Shown here piece by piece: positions 41,198 to 50,040 of a stretch of 64,000 bases of DNA (position 1 is its first letter; each line of letters begins with the position of its first letter). The DNA is from Hymenobacter artigasi (GTDB lineage: Bacteria; Bacteroidota; Bacteroidia; Cytophagales; Hymenobacteraceae): the NCBI RefSeq assembly GCF_012275535.1, contig NZ_JAAVTK010000004.1:1-64000 (forward strand), in the 5' to 3' direction. Below the pieces are notes generated by a model. That model searched no databases. It saw only the letters and a list, made by a program, of their open reading frames with translations, and had not been told where the DNA came from. The position numbers and the translations under genes are program-made.

Positions 41198-42049
41198 ATG
41201 AATCCGACCGACCCGGCCGCCGATGCCATGCCCTTCGACCATCTGCACCTCGATGGGCAGCCCCTGGCCTACCGGGTAGAGGGCGCGCCCGTGGCCGTGG
41301 CCAGCGAGCAGGTGCTGCTGGCCCATGACACCGACCTGAGTGCCCGCGCCCCGTGGGCGGCGGCGGGCTTTGCCGTGGTGCCGGGCCTGTCCGGCGGCGC
41401 CCAACGGCAGCTGCAAGCGGGCCTGGCCGAGCTGCTGCGCGAAGCCCTGCGGGCCGCCGGCTGCCCCGTAGCCCCCGATTTCGACATCACGCAATACCAC
41501 CACGCCGTGGGCGACGACCCTGCCCGCCACCTGGCCGTCATCACCCAGACCAAAGCCTACGACCTGGCCCGCCTGCCCGTGGCCCCGGCTCTGCTGGAGC
41601 AGCTGGTGAGCGCCGCCTGCGGCCAACAGGTGCGGGCGCACAACCCAAACGTGAACGAGGCCGTGTTCCACCTGCGCATCGTGCGGCCCCACCGCTCCGA
41701 CCAAAACCCCCTGCACCGCGACGCCTGGCTGCCGCGCTACCGCAACGCCCTGAATATTTACCTGCCCGTGGCGGGCAGCACCGCGCAGTCGTCGCTGGTG
41801 CTGGTGCCCGGCAGCCACCACTGGCCCGAAAGCGCCGTGGAGCGCACGGCCGGCGGGGCCATTTACCACGGCGTGGCCTACACGGTGCCCGGCGTGCTGC
41901 GCCCGGTGCGCCCGCTGCACCCCCTGCGCCCCAACCCCGGCCCCGACGAGGTGCTGGTGTTTTCGCCCTACCTCCTGCACGGGGCCGCCGCCAATCTCAA
42001 CGCCGATGCCACCCGGGTGTCGCTCGAAATGCGCTTCTGGCCCGCCTGA
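41198..42049 (+). CDS. Phytanoyl-CoA-dioxygenase-like Fe(II)/2-oxoglutarate enzyme
   Basis: 283 residues. NPLHRDAW holds the HxD of the 2-His-1-carboxylate iron site and YLLHGAAANLNADATRVSLEMRF holds the distal His and the 2-oxoglutarate Arg. The rest matches the PhyH double-stranded beta-helix (LNIYLPV, LVLVPGSHHWPES). In surface-glycan loci such enzymes may hydroxylate a sugar or lipid, but the substrate here is unknown. It lies 58 bases after the GT2 gene and 45 bases before the next. Confidence 0.84.
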   Translation: MNPTDPAADAMPFDHLHLDGQPLAYRVEGAPVAVASEQVLLAHDTDLSARAPWAAAGFAVVPGLSGGAQRQLQAGLAELLREALRAAGCPVAPDFDITQYHHAVGDDPARHLAVITQTKAYDLARLPVAPALLEQLVSAACGQQVRAHNPNVNEAVFHLRIVRPHRSDQNPLHRDAWLPRYRNALNIYLPVAGSTAQSSLVLVPGSHHWPESAVERTAGGAIYHGVAYTVPGVLRPVRPLHPLRPNPGPDEVLVFSPYLLHGAAANLNADATRVSLEMRFWPA

Positions 42050-42094
42050 TGCCGCCGAACCAGCTTTCTTAGCGGCTTCATTCACTTTGCCGCC

Positions 42095-43762
42095 GTGCCG
42101 CTTTCCGCCCGATTCACCGTTTTTATTCGCGTAGCGCTGCTCCCGTTGGCGCTGGTGGCCGCAACGGTGGCCGGCCTGGGCAGCTACTTCGAAGCCAGCG
42201 ATGACTTGCTGCTGGCATGGCTGTTTTCGGGCGTCATTGCGTTGCGGCCGGTGCCTTCGGTGCCGCTTTATTTCCACGGGTTTGGGCATGCGCTGGCGGC
42301 CGCCTACACGGCTGTGCCCACCGTGCCGTGGTTTGGCCTGCTGCTGGGGGGCGGCCTGCTGCTGGCCACGGTGCTGACCTTCGCGGTGCTGGATAAGATG
42401 TTGCGGCCGCGGTGGCGGGCCGGGGGCGTAGCCCTGGCGCTGGTGGTTTTTTTTGGGCTGGCCTGGGTCGAGCACTGGCTGTGGTTTAGCTACGTGCGGG
42501 TGGCGCTGCTGCTGGCCGGCGCGGCGGTGCTGTTCGCAGCGCAGCGGCCGGGCAGCCGGAAAGCCCTGGCAGTGGGCTTTGTGGGGCTTCTGGCCGCGTG
42601 GTGCATGCGGCCCAGCCTGGCCGTAATGGGGCTGGCGGTTGCCCTGCCGGCGGCGGTATGGCTGGCCGGCAGCTGGCGGCAGGCGCGGGCCACGTTGGCT
42701 GGCAGCGTGGCCGTGCTGGTGCTGGCTACCCTGCTGGCCGCCGCAGTTCAAACGCCCAACGAGGCCCACACCCAGGCCCGGGACCGTTATTTTGCCCGTA
42801 TTCTCGATTTCGACCAGCTCCGGCCCCAGCCGCGCACGCCGGCCGATAGCCTAGGCACGGCTGCCCTGAGCCTGTGGCTGATGGGCGACGTGACCGTGGT
42901 GAACGAGGAAATGTGCCAGCGGGCTTACCAGTTCGACGTGCGCGATTTTCTCGCCCGGGAAGTGCCGGCCAAGCTGTACCTGCGCGCCGGCCTGCTGCTG
43001 CGCGACTATTTCCCGCTGCTGCTGGCCCTGGCGGCCACGGCTGTGGCCGCCGGGCGTCGGCCCGGGTTCGCGGGGGCCTTCTGGCTGGTGCAGGCGGCCT
43101 TTGCCGGGATGCTGGTTTTTTTGGCGGGCTGGCTCAAGCTGCCCCCGCGACTGGAGCTGCCCATTCTCGATTTCTGGTTGCTGGCCAATGGCGCATTTCT
43201 GCTGAAGCCAACCGAGAGTTCGGCGCGCCGGGCAATGCCGGCGTTCGTGTGGCCGGCCTTCGCCTTGGCCGGGGCGGTGGCGGGGCTGCTCTACGGGGCC
43301 AAAACCTGGCACCGCCACCAGGTCCTGAGCCAGGAGAGGCGCCAGCACGAAAGCGGCCTGCGCTACATTCAGGCCCGGAGTGGCGGCGCGGTTCGCATAT
43401 TGGCCGGCACCAACGATTTGCTGAAAAGCCTCTCGCCCTTTCGCGGTTATTCCCTTGGCCCCGGCCCGGTGCTGCTGCTCACCGGCTGGTCTTCGCACGA
43501 TGCGTCCCAGGCCCGCCTGCGCCAGGCCCTCACCGGCACCACCGACCAGACCGAATGCCTCCGCCGGCTGGCCCGGCGGCCTACTTTTGGGGTGTCGCCC
43601 CAGGCGCTGTGGGTGCTCAGCCCCGAAACGGCGCACTGGCTCAGCCGTCGCTTCGGCCTGGACGGGCCGCGCCTGCTGCTCTACCCCGAAGCGGCCGCAA
43701 TACCCTGCGGCCCCGACTCGTGGGTGCGGGTGTACCACTTTCAGAGGCCGAATAATCCGTGA
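42095..43762 (+). CDS. Polytopic membrane protein with C-terminal soluble domain, unknown
   Basis: 555 residues from a GTG at 42095. About ten to eleven membrane helices occupy residues 10-420, with a periplasmic-looking loop near 205-290 (RDRYFARILDFDQLRP). The last 130 residues are soluble (RYIQARSGGAVRILAGTND, TDQTECLRRLARRP). It has no recognised catalytic motif, though the layout resembles polysaccharide assembly proteins. It closes the glycan-related cluster on this strand. Confidence 0.72.
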   Translation: MPLSARFTVFIRVALLPLALVAATVAGLGSYFEASDDLLLAWLFSGVIALRPVPSVPLYFHGFGHALAAAYTAVPTVPWFGLLLGGGLLLATVLTFAVLDKMLRPRWRAGGVALALVVFFGLAWVEHWLWFSYVRVALLLAGAAVLFAAQRPGSRKALAVGFVGLLAAWCMRPSLAVMGLAVALPAAVWLAGSWRQARATLAGSVAVLVLATLLAAAVQTPNEAHTQARDRYFARILDFDQLRPQPRTPADSLGTAALSLWLMGDVTVVNEEMCQRAYQFDVRDFLAREVPAKLYLRAGLLLRDYFPLLLALAATAVAAGRRPGFAGAFWLVQAAFAGMLVFLAGWLKLPPRLELPILDFWLLANGAFLLKPTESSARRAMPAFVWPAFALAGAVAGLLYGAKTWHRHQVLSQERRQHESGLRYIQARSGGAVRILAGTNDLLKSLSPFRGYSLGPGPVLLLTGWSSHDASQARLRQALTGTTDQTECLRRLARRPTFGVSPQALWVLSPETAHWLSRRFGLDGPRLLLYPEAAAIPCGPDSWVRVYHFQRPNNP

Positions 43763-43907
43763 TATTGAGGCTGCAAAGGCACTTTTCAGGTGCCGAATCG
43801 GTCACAATGCCATAATCTTATACCCGCCCCCCTACGGTTGAGTAAGACCTTTGTTGCGCGAAAAGCGTTTCTTCATTAACCCCTCACGCTTTTTTTGCCC
43901 CATTTCC

Positions 43908-44888
43908 ATGCAAACCTCCATATCGACTACCCGCAGCGAAGTCCTGCAACAGATGGAAGGCTTCGTGAAATCGAACATGAGCACCTTCCTCAAAAGTGTG
44001 GAAGAAAGCTGGCAGCCCGCCGATTTCCTGCCCGATTCGCGCCGCGATACTTTTTTTGACGAAGTAAAAGAGCTGCGCGAGAAAGCCGGCAGCCTCAGCT
44101 ACGACCTGCTGGCCGTGCTCATCGGCGACACCATCACCGAGGAGGCCCTGCCCAACTACGAAGCCTGGTTCCACGAGCTCGACAACATCAACCGCGACCG
44201 CAACAACGGCTGGGCCGAGTGGATTCGGGGCTGGACGGCCGAGGAAAACCGCCATGGCGACCTCCTCAACCGCTACCTCTACCTTAGCGGCCGCGTGAAT
44301 ATGCGCGAGTTTGAGGTGAGTACCCAGTTCCTCATCAACGACGCCTTCGACCTCGGCACGGCCAACGACCCTTACCGTGCTTTTGTGTACACGAGCTACC
44401 AGGAGCAGGCTACCAACATTTCGCACCGCCGCGTGGGTCAGCTGGCCCGCACCGCCGGCGACGACCAGCTCTCCAAAATCTGCGGCATGATTGCCGGCGA
44501 CGAAAACCGCCACGCCCGCGTGTACAAGTCCTTCGTGACCGAGATTTTCAAGTACGACCCCTCGGAAATGATGCTGGCCTTCGAGGACATGATGCGCAAG
44601 AAGATTGTGATGCCTGCCCACTACATGCGCGAAATGGGCGTGGAGATGGGCAAAACCTTCGGTCACTTCACCGATGCTGCCCAGCGCCTGGGTGTGTACA
44701 CCAGCGCCGACTACACCGATATCCTCGATTCGCTCATTGCCGACTGGGACATTGAGCACCTTGGCGGCCTCACCGGCGAGGCCGAAAAGGCCCGCGACTA
44801 CGTGATGGCCCTGCCCAACCGCCTGCGCCGCGTGAGCGACCGCATGGCCGTGCCCAAGCTAGAATACAAGTTCAAGTGGATTTCGTAG
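43908..44888 (+). CDS. Acyl-ACP desaturase, ferritin-like di-iron
   Basis: 326 residues from the ATG at 43908. The di-iron ligands are clear: AEENRH (E113, H116) and GDENRH (E199, H202), with EQAT (E166) between, the EExxH-type pair of stearoyl-ACP desaturases. Length and helical pattern are normal. It introduces a cis double bond into acyl-ACP using O2 and electrons from ferredoxin. It appears monocistronic, closed by a strong terminator. Confidence 0.93.
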   Translation: MQTSISTTRSEVLQQMEGFVKSNMSTFLKSVEESWQPADFLPDSRRDTFFDEVKELREKAGSLSYDLLAVLIGDTITEEALPNYEAWFHELDNINRDRNNGWAEWIRGWTAEENRHGDLLNRYLYLSGRVNMREFEVSTQFLINDAFDLGTANDPYRAFVYTSYQEQATNISHRRVGQLARTAGDDQLSKICGMIAGDENRHARVYKSFVTEIFKYDPSEMMLAFEDMMRKKIVMPAHYMREMGVEMGKTFGHFTDAAQRLGVYTSADYTDILDSLIADWDIEHLGGLTGEAEKARDYVMALPNRLRRVSDRMAVPKLEYKFKWIS

Positions 44889-44915
44889 CCCCGCGCTACT
44901 GCCTGAAAACCAAAA

Positions 44916-44946
44916 AAAGCCGCTTCCCATGTTGGGAAGCGGCTTT
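44916..44946. terminator. Rho-independent terminator
   Basis: AAGCCGCTTCCCA/TGGGAAGCGGCTT-type stem with leading A-run and trailing TTTTG. Symmetric enough to serve the desaturase and the convergent DUF427 gene. Confidence 0.88.
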
Positions 44947-45033
44947 TGTCATTTGGCGATAGCTGCCCCAAAACCTTAATCAAAGCCAGCATTGGCCCGA
45001 CGTTCTGGCGCTCGGTAGTAATGCTGGCGGCGA

Positions 45034-45315
45034 TTACTTCTCCACTTTCACGCCTTTCCAGAAGGCTACGCGGCCTTTTATTTCTTTGGCGGCGTCCTTC
45101 GGCTCGGGGTAATACCAGGCGGCGTCTTTGTTCTTTTCGCCGTTCACACTCAGCGAGTAGTAGCTGGCGCGGCCTTTCCAGGGGCAGCTGGTTTGGGCCA
45201 CGCTTTCCTCAAAAAACTCCTTTTTGATGGAATCGGCGGGGAAATAGTGGTTGTTCTCGACCACTACGGTGTTGTCGCTCTCGGCCACAACGGTGTTGTT
45301 CCAGATGGCTTTCAT
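45034..45315 (-). CDS. DUF427 protein
   Basis: 93 residues from the ATG at 45315. KAIWNNTVVAES, NNHYFPADSI, TSCPWKGRASYYSL and DAAWYYPEP are the standard DUF427 blocks, including the CPWKG loop. The fold is known but the activity is not. It is divergent from the VWA gene, with 165 bases between starts. Confidence 0.92.
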   Translation of the reverse strand: MKAIWNNTVVAESDNTVVVENNHYFPADSIKKEFFEESVAQTSCPWKGRASYYSLSVNGEKNKDAAWYYPEPKDAAKEIKGRVAFWKGVKVEK

Positions 45316-45480
45316 TTGAATGGGAATAGGGGAGCAGGGAATAAGGAATATGGAGTTGGCAGCAAAGAACCGCGCCACTCGCCAAGACTGAACATTAATA
45401 CGGGCCCAGGGGTTTATCAGTCCGGGTTGCACGGTAGCATACTGCCCGTATTTTCTATTCCCTTCCCCTTATCCCTTGCT

Positions 45481-46587
45481 ATGGCCGTTGGCTTCCGCTT
45501 CCGCGATTTTATTCCCGAAGACCAGCCCGAAAAGGGCTTTGAGTCGTTATTTAAGCTGTTTATGCAGCTCGTTACCATCACCTCCGGCGACGTGGGCGAG
45601 GCCCTACAATGGCTCAATGAGCTTGACAAGCAGTACGGCCTAACCGATGACAACTACGGCATGGGCAACTTCATCGATGACCTGAAGAAAAAGGGCTACA
45701 TCGATGAGAATGAGCAAGCGAAGGGCGAATTTAAGATTACGCCCAAAACCGAGCAGGGCATCCGCAAATCGGCCTTGGAGGAGATTTTTGGCAAGCTCAA
45801 AAAGAGCAGCACCGGCAACCACCGCACGCCCCACACCGGCCAGGGCGACGAGCAGAGCACCGACCTGCGCGAGTTCCGCTTCGGCGACAGCATGGAGTCG
45901 ATTCAGATGACCGAGTCCATCCGCAATGCCCAGCTGAACCACGGCATGGAAAGCGACGAGTTTATGCTGACCGAGGGCGACCTCGAAGTGCGCGAAAACG
46001 AGCACAAGTCCCAGACCAGCACCGTGCTGATGATTGATATCTCGCACTCGATGATTCTCTACGGCGAGGACCGCATCACGCCGGCCAAGAAGGTGGCCAT
46101 GGCCCTGGCCGAGCTCGTGAAGCAGAAGTACCCCAAGGATTTCCTCGACGTCATCGTGTTCGGCAACGATGCCTGGCAGATTGAAATCAAGGACCTGCCT
46201 TACCTGCAAGTCGGCCCGTACCACACCAACACCGTGGCCGGCCTGGAGCTGGCCATGGACCTGCTCCGCAAGCGCAAAACGCCCAACAAGCAGATTTTCA
46301 TGATTACCGACGGCAAGCCCACCTGCCTGAAAGAAGCCGGCGGCTACTACAAAAACAGCTTCGGCCTCGACCGCAAAGTGGTGAACAAGACCCTGAACCT
46401 GGCCGCTGCCGCCCGCCGCGTCAAAATCCCCATCACCACGTTCATGATTACCTCCGACCCGTACTTGCAGAAGTTCGTGGAGGAATTCACGGAGGTGAAC
46501 CAGGGCAAGGCGTATTATTCGGGCCTGAAAGGGCTGGGCCACCTGGTGTTCGAAGACTACAAGAAAAACCGGCGCAAGACGCTGTAA
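45481..46587 (+). CDS. VWA-domain protein with intact MIDAS
   Basis: 368 residues from the ATG at 45481. The N-terminal 170 residues are helical and charged. The von Willebrand A domain (about 178-365) starts at STVLMIDISHSM, with the metal site DxSxS (D186, S188, S190), then DFLDVIVFGNDA and IFMITDGKPT. It is likely the substrate- or partner-binding half of a ChlD/ChlI or MoxR/VWA type pair with the AAA+ gene 132 bases downstream. It is cytosolic: no membrane helix or signal peptide is seen. The target is unknown. Confidence 0.88.
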   Translation: MAVGFRFRDFIPEDQPEKGFESLFKLFMQLVTITSGDVGEALQWLNELDKQYGLTDDNYGMGNFIDDLKKKGYIDENEQAKGEFKITPKTEQGIRKSALEEIFGKLKKSSTGNHRTPHTGQGDEQSTDLREFRFGDSMESIQMTESIRNAQLNHGMESDEFMLTEGDLEVRENEHKSQTSTVLMIDISHSMILYGEDRITPAKKVAMALAELVKQKYPKDFLDVIVFGNDAWQIEIKDLPYLQVGPYHTNTVAGLELAMDLLRKRKTPNKQIFMITDGKPTCLKEAGGYYKNSFGLDRKVVNKTLNLAAAARRVKIPITTFMITSDPYLQKFVEEFTEVNQGKAYYSGLKGLGHLVFEDYKKNRRKTL

Positions 46588-46600
46588 ACCCCAACTTTCC

Positions 46601-46705
46601 TGTCATACTGACGAAGGAAGCATCTTATCACGGCTGCATTCGTCGGTGCCACTTATTTCAACCAGTGCGAACGTGGTAAGGTCCTTCGCGCTGCTCAGGA
46701 TGACA
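46601..46705. repeat. Diverged inverted repeat (relative of 1127-1225)
   Basis: TGTCATACTGACGAAGGAAGCATCTTATCACG (46601-46632) faces CGTGGTAAGGTCCTTCGCGCTGCTCAGGATGACA (about 46672-46705). It lies between the VWA and AAA+ genes and would not stop their being co-transcribed. Confidence 0.7.
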
Positions 46706-46719
46706 ATTTAACCCTTTTC

Positions 46720-48267
46720 ATGGCCAACAACCAGCTTCCAATTAATCATTCCGCCCACATCACCACCCTCGGTCAGCTGAAAAAGTCTGGTTACAAGCCC
46801 CGCACGGTGAAAGCTGAGCTGCGGGAAAACCTCATTCGTAAGCTTCGTCTGAAGGAGGACGTGTTTCCCGGCATTTTTGGCTACGATGAAACCGTGATTC
46901 CGGAGTTGCAGCGCGCCATTCTGGCCGGGCACCACATCAACCTGCTGGGTCTGCGCGGGCAGGCCAAAACCCGCATTGCGCGCCTGCTCATCAATTTGCT
47001 TGACGAGTACATGCCCGTAGTGGCCGGCTCCGAGCTGAACGACGACCCGCTGCAGCCGCTGTCCGTCTTCGCCAAAAACCTCATTGCTGAACACGGCGAC
47101 GACACGCCCGTGACCTGGATGCACCGCAACGACCGGTACACCGAGAAGCTGGCCACGCCCGATGTATCGGTGGCTGACCTCATCGGCGACGCCGACCCCA
47201 TTAAAGCCGCCACGCTGAAACTGCCGTATTCCGACGAGCGGGTGATTCACTTCGGCCTGATTCCGCGGGCGCACCGGGGCATTTTCGTGATTAACGAGCT
47301 GCCTGACTTGCAGGCCCGCATTCAGGTGTCGCTGTTCAATATTCTGCAGGAAGGCGATATCCAGATTCGCGGCTTTAAAGTGCGGCTGCCGCTCGATATC
47401 CAGTTCGTGTTCACGGCCAACCCGGAGGACTACACCAACCGGGGCAGCATCGTGACGCCGCTCAAGGACCGGATTGATGCGCAGATTATCACGCACTATC
47501 CCAAGTCGATTGAAATCGGCAAGCGCATCACTAAGCAGGAAGCCCGCATCAAAGACGAGCAGAAGGGCATGGTGACCAGCAACGAAGTAATCCACGACCT
47601 CGTGGAGCAAGTGGCCGTAGAGGCCCGCGGCTCCGAGTTCGTGGATGCCAAGTCGGGGGTGTCGGCCCGCCTCACCATCTCGGCCTACGAGCAGGTGATT
47701 GCCGGGGCCGAGCGCCGCGCGCTGGTGAACGGCGAAGCCAATACCTACGTGCGCCTGGGCGACTTTATTTCTGCCGTGCCTGCCGTGACGGGCAAGGTGG
47801 AGCTGGTGTACGAAGGCGAGCAGGAGGGTGCGGGCATCGTGGCTGAGAAGCTGATGGGCAAGGCCATCCGCACGCTGTTCCTGAACTACTTCCCTGACCC
47901 CGACAAGAGCAAGAAACTCAAGAACCGGGTGTCGCCCTACAAGGCCATTCAGGAGTGGTTCGGCAACGGCCACACGCTGGATTTGCTGCACGACGCCAGC
48001 ACCGAGGACTACAAGCACGCGCTCGACCTAGTGCCCGGCCTGCGCGACATCGTAACCGAGCTGCACCCCAACGAAACGCCCGAGCACACCTACTTCCTCA
48101 TGGAATTCCTGCTCCACGGCCTGAGCGAGCACAGCCTGATTTCGCGCAACCGCCTCACGGCCGGCGCGCAGTTCAAGGATTTGCTGTCGTCGATGTTCAC
48201 CATGCCTACCTTCGGCGAGGATGAGGACGACGAGGACGAGGAGGAAAAGCCGCGCCGCCGCCGGTAA
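46720..48267 (+). CDS. AAA+ ATPase, ChlI/MoxR-like, with variant P-loop
   Basis: 515 residues. The Walker A region is GLRGQAKT (77-84), in which the residue before the catalytic Lys is Ala instead of Gly. A Walker-B-like HRGIFVINELPDL and a sensor-type VFTANPEDYTNRG follow, matching the magnesium-chelatase-I/MoxR group. The end is a long acidic and basic tail (DEDDEDEEEKPRRRR). With the VWA gene it forms the usual AAA+/VWA chaperone pair thought to insert metals or remodel a client. The client is not evident here. Confidence 0.87.
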   Translation: MANNQLPINHSAHITTLGQLKKSGYKPRTVKAELRENLIRKLRLKEDVFPGIFGYDETVIPELQRAILAGHHINLLGLRGQAKTRIARLLINLLDEYMPVVAGSELNDDPLQPLSVFAKNLIAEHGDDTPVTWMHRNDRYTEKLATPDVSVADLIGDADPIKAATLKLPYSDERVIHFGLIPRAHRGIFVINELPDLQARIQVSLFNILQEGDIQIRGFKVRLPLDIQFVFTANPEDYTNRGSIVTPLKDRIDAQIITHYPKSIEIGKRITKQEARIKDEQKGMVTSNEVIHDLVEQVAVEARGSEFVDAKSGVSARLTISAYEQVIAGAERRALVNGEANTYVRLGDFISAVPAVTGKVELVYEGEQEGAGIVAEKLMGKAIRTLFLNYFPDPDKSKKLKNRVSPYKAIQEWFGNGHTLDLLHDASTEDYKHALDLVPGLRDIVTELHPNETPEHTYFLMEFLLHGLSEHSLISRNRLTAGAQFKDLLSSMFTMPTFGEDEDDEDEEEKPRRRR

Positions 48268-48288
48268 TTGCCTATAATCGTCAGAAAT

Positions 48289-48320
48289 AAGCCCCGCGTA
48301 CTGAATGGTACGCGGGGCTT
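48289..48320 (+). terminator. Rho-independent terminator
   Basis: AAGCCCCGCGTA (48289-48300) pairs exactly with TACGCGGGGCTT (48309-48320), followed by TTGTG. It ends the VWA/AAA+ unit. Confidence 0.88.
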
Positions 48321-48322
48321 TT

Positions 48323-48433
48323 GTGTAGAGACGCATCCTTGCGTCTCGGCGTCCGCACCGTGTCATGTCGCATCCCGGTGTTCGCGCCATCTTCTGTCGT
48401 TCAACGGAGAGACGTAAGGACGCGTCTCTACAC
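48323..48433. repeat. Inverted repeat (GAGACGCAAGGATGC family)
   Basis: Arms 48323-48347 and 48409-48433 pair with two mismatches. It is the same family as 91-156, here with a 61-base centre. It directly follows the terminator. Confidence 0.85.
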
Positions 48434-48533
48434 CTTGCGGATAATTCTCTTTAACCAGAGGGGAATTTTCCGACAACAGGAAATCAACAGGAATTGCGGC
48501 AACTTTCGCGCTTTCGTCACGGTAAGCTCTCCC

Positions 48534-49295
48534 ATGAATAAAATCGCCCAAGTCACCCTGCTGTTCTGGATTACCAAAATCTGCGCCACCACGCTGGGCG
48601 AAACCGCCGGCGACCTGCTGGCCCAAACCATGAACGTGGGCTACGGCACCAGCTCGCTTATTCTGCTGGGCATTTTTCTGTTGGTGCTGGCCGGGCAGCT
48701 GGCCGTGTCGCACTACATTCCGGCGCTGTACTGGGCTACCATTCTGGCCACGAGCACGGCCGGTACTACCATGTCGGACTACATGGACCGCACCCTAGGC
48801 CTGGGCTACGCCACCGGCTCGCTGATTCTGGTGTCGCTGCTGGGACTGGTGCTGGGCCTGTGGTGGCTGCGCGAAAAGTCGCTGTCCGTCACCGAAATCA
48901 GGACGCGCACCGGGGAGGTCTTTTACTGGGCCGCCATTCTGGTGTCGAACACGCTGGGCACGGCCCTGGGCGACTTTCTGGCCGATGATTCCGGGCTGGG
49001 CTTTGGGGGCGGGGCCTTGCTCATTGGCGGCCTGCTGGCGGTGCTGGTGCTGGCCTATTACTTCACCGGAATCTCGCGGGTGCTGCTGTTTTGGGCGGCG
49101 TTTGTGCTCACGCGGCCGTTTGGGGCCACGTTTGGCGACCTGCTCACCAAGCCCACCGCGAAGCAGGGGCTGGGCTTCGGTACCGAAGGCTCCTCGCTCA
49201 TCCTGTTTGGGCTGCTGGTGGCGCTGGTGCTGTATGAAACGCTGCGCCGCAAGCCGGCGGGCGTGGCTGAGCCGGGCAGCATCGCGGCCCGCTAG
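48534..49295 (+). CDS. COG4705-like repeated membrane protein
   Basis: 253 residues from the ATG at 48534, with about eight membrane helices. Four internal repeats share a xxTxGxTxGDxL core: ICATTLGETAGDLLAQT, TSTAGTTMSDYM, SNTLGTALGDFLADD and RPFGATFGDLLTKP, each followed by an LGxGxxxSSLIL-type helix. That fits the uncharacterised COG4705 family. Repeated Asp/Thr positions inside the helices suggest an ion-conducting path, but this is inference; the substrate is unknown. Confidence 0.85.
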   Translation: MNKIAQVTLLFWITKICATTLGETAGDLLAQTMNVGYGTSSLILLGIFLLVLAGQLAVSHYIPALYWATILATSTAGTTMSDYMDRTLGLGYATGSLILVSLLGLVLGLWWLREKSLSVTEIRTRTGEVFYWAAILVSNTLGTALGDFLADDSGLGFGGGALLIGGLLAVLVLAYYFTGISRVLLFWAAFVLTRPFGATFGDLLTKPTAKQGLGFGTEGSSLILFGLLVALVLYETLRRKPAGVAEPGSIAAR

Positions 49296-49376
49296 GCCCG
49301 GGCCGTCGGGCCGGTTTGGCGCCGCGTGGGCCATCGTTTAGTCGTCGATGTACGTACTGCCTCGAAAGCCCTGCTT

Positions 49377-49874
49377 ATGCTTCCCCGAACTCAGCCACCA
49401 CTACCGTTGCCTTCTTTAGATGCCGATGAGCGTCTGCGCTGGGTCGAGCGCGTGGCCCGGCTCATGGACAGCCAGTTTCAGCTGCCGGGCACCCGCTTCC
49501 GCTTCGGGCTCGACCCGCTGCTGGGACTGCTGCCCGTGGTCGGCGATTTATCGACCACCGTGGTTTCCATCGCCTTGCTGCTCACCATGGTGCGGCACGG
49601 GGCCAGCGGGGCGGTAGTGGTGCGTATGGCGCTCAATATTCTCATCGATACGGTGGTGGGCGGCATTCCCATCCTCGGCAACGTGTTCGACTTCGCCTAC
49701 AAAAGCAACGAGCGCAACGTGGCCCTGCTGCGCCGCCACTATGCCGAGGGCCGGCACGGCGGCAGCGGCCGGGGCCTGATACTGCTATTGCTGGTGGTGC
49801 TGGTGGCCATTGTGGGGTTGGTGGGCTGGGGCAGTGTGGTGCTGCTGCGCTGGGGCTGGCACCAGCTCAGCTAA
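49377..49874 (+). CDS. DUF4112 membrane protein
   Basis: 165 residues from the ATG at 49377. The family block is complete: WVERVARLMDSQFQLPGTRFRFGLDPLLGLLPVVGD, then a helix, NILIDTVVGGIPILGNVFDFAYKSNERNVALL, and a C-terminal membrane helix (about 135-158). No function is known for DUF4112. It follows the COG4705-like gene by 81 bases on the same strand. Confidence 0.92.
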   Translation: MLPRTQPPLPLPSLDADERLRWVERVARLMDSQFQLPGTRFRFGLDPLLGLLPVVGDLSTTVVSIALLLTMVRHGASGAVVVRMALNILIDTVVGGIPILGNVFDFAYKSNERNVALLRRHYAEGRHGGSGRGLILLLLVVLVAIVGLVGWGSVVLLRWGWHQLS

Positions 49875-49988
49875 GGAGTTGCTGCTGAGACATCCATTCG
49901 CATAAGGTCGCCGTCTGGCTGATAGAATTTTTCCTAATATCAAGCAAAAAGGAAAGATTTGCCGGCCATAACGTCTTGCACATACAAA

Positions 49989-50018
49989 AAAAGGCGGACC
50001 CATTCGGTCCGCCTTTCT
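49989..50018. terminator. Terminator between DUF4112 and the amylase
   Basis: AAGGCGGACC/GGTCCGCCTT stem (about 49991-50000 with 50006-50015), with a T-run on the minus strand (TTTTTTTGTATG). It suits the minus-strand amylase best. Confidence 0.85.
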
Positions 50019-50040
50019 AATGTGTCGCAAAAGCCAGGCC

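Noticed and set aside
46720..48267. Magnesium chelatase for chlorophyll or cobalamin synthesis
   Set aside because: No ChlH/CobN or tetrapyrrole genes nearby and the P-loop is atypical; the broader AAA+/VWA label is safer.
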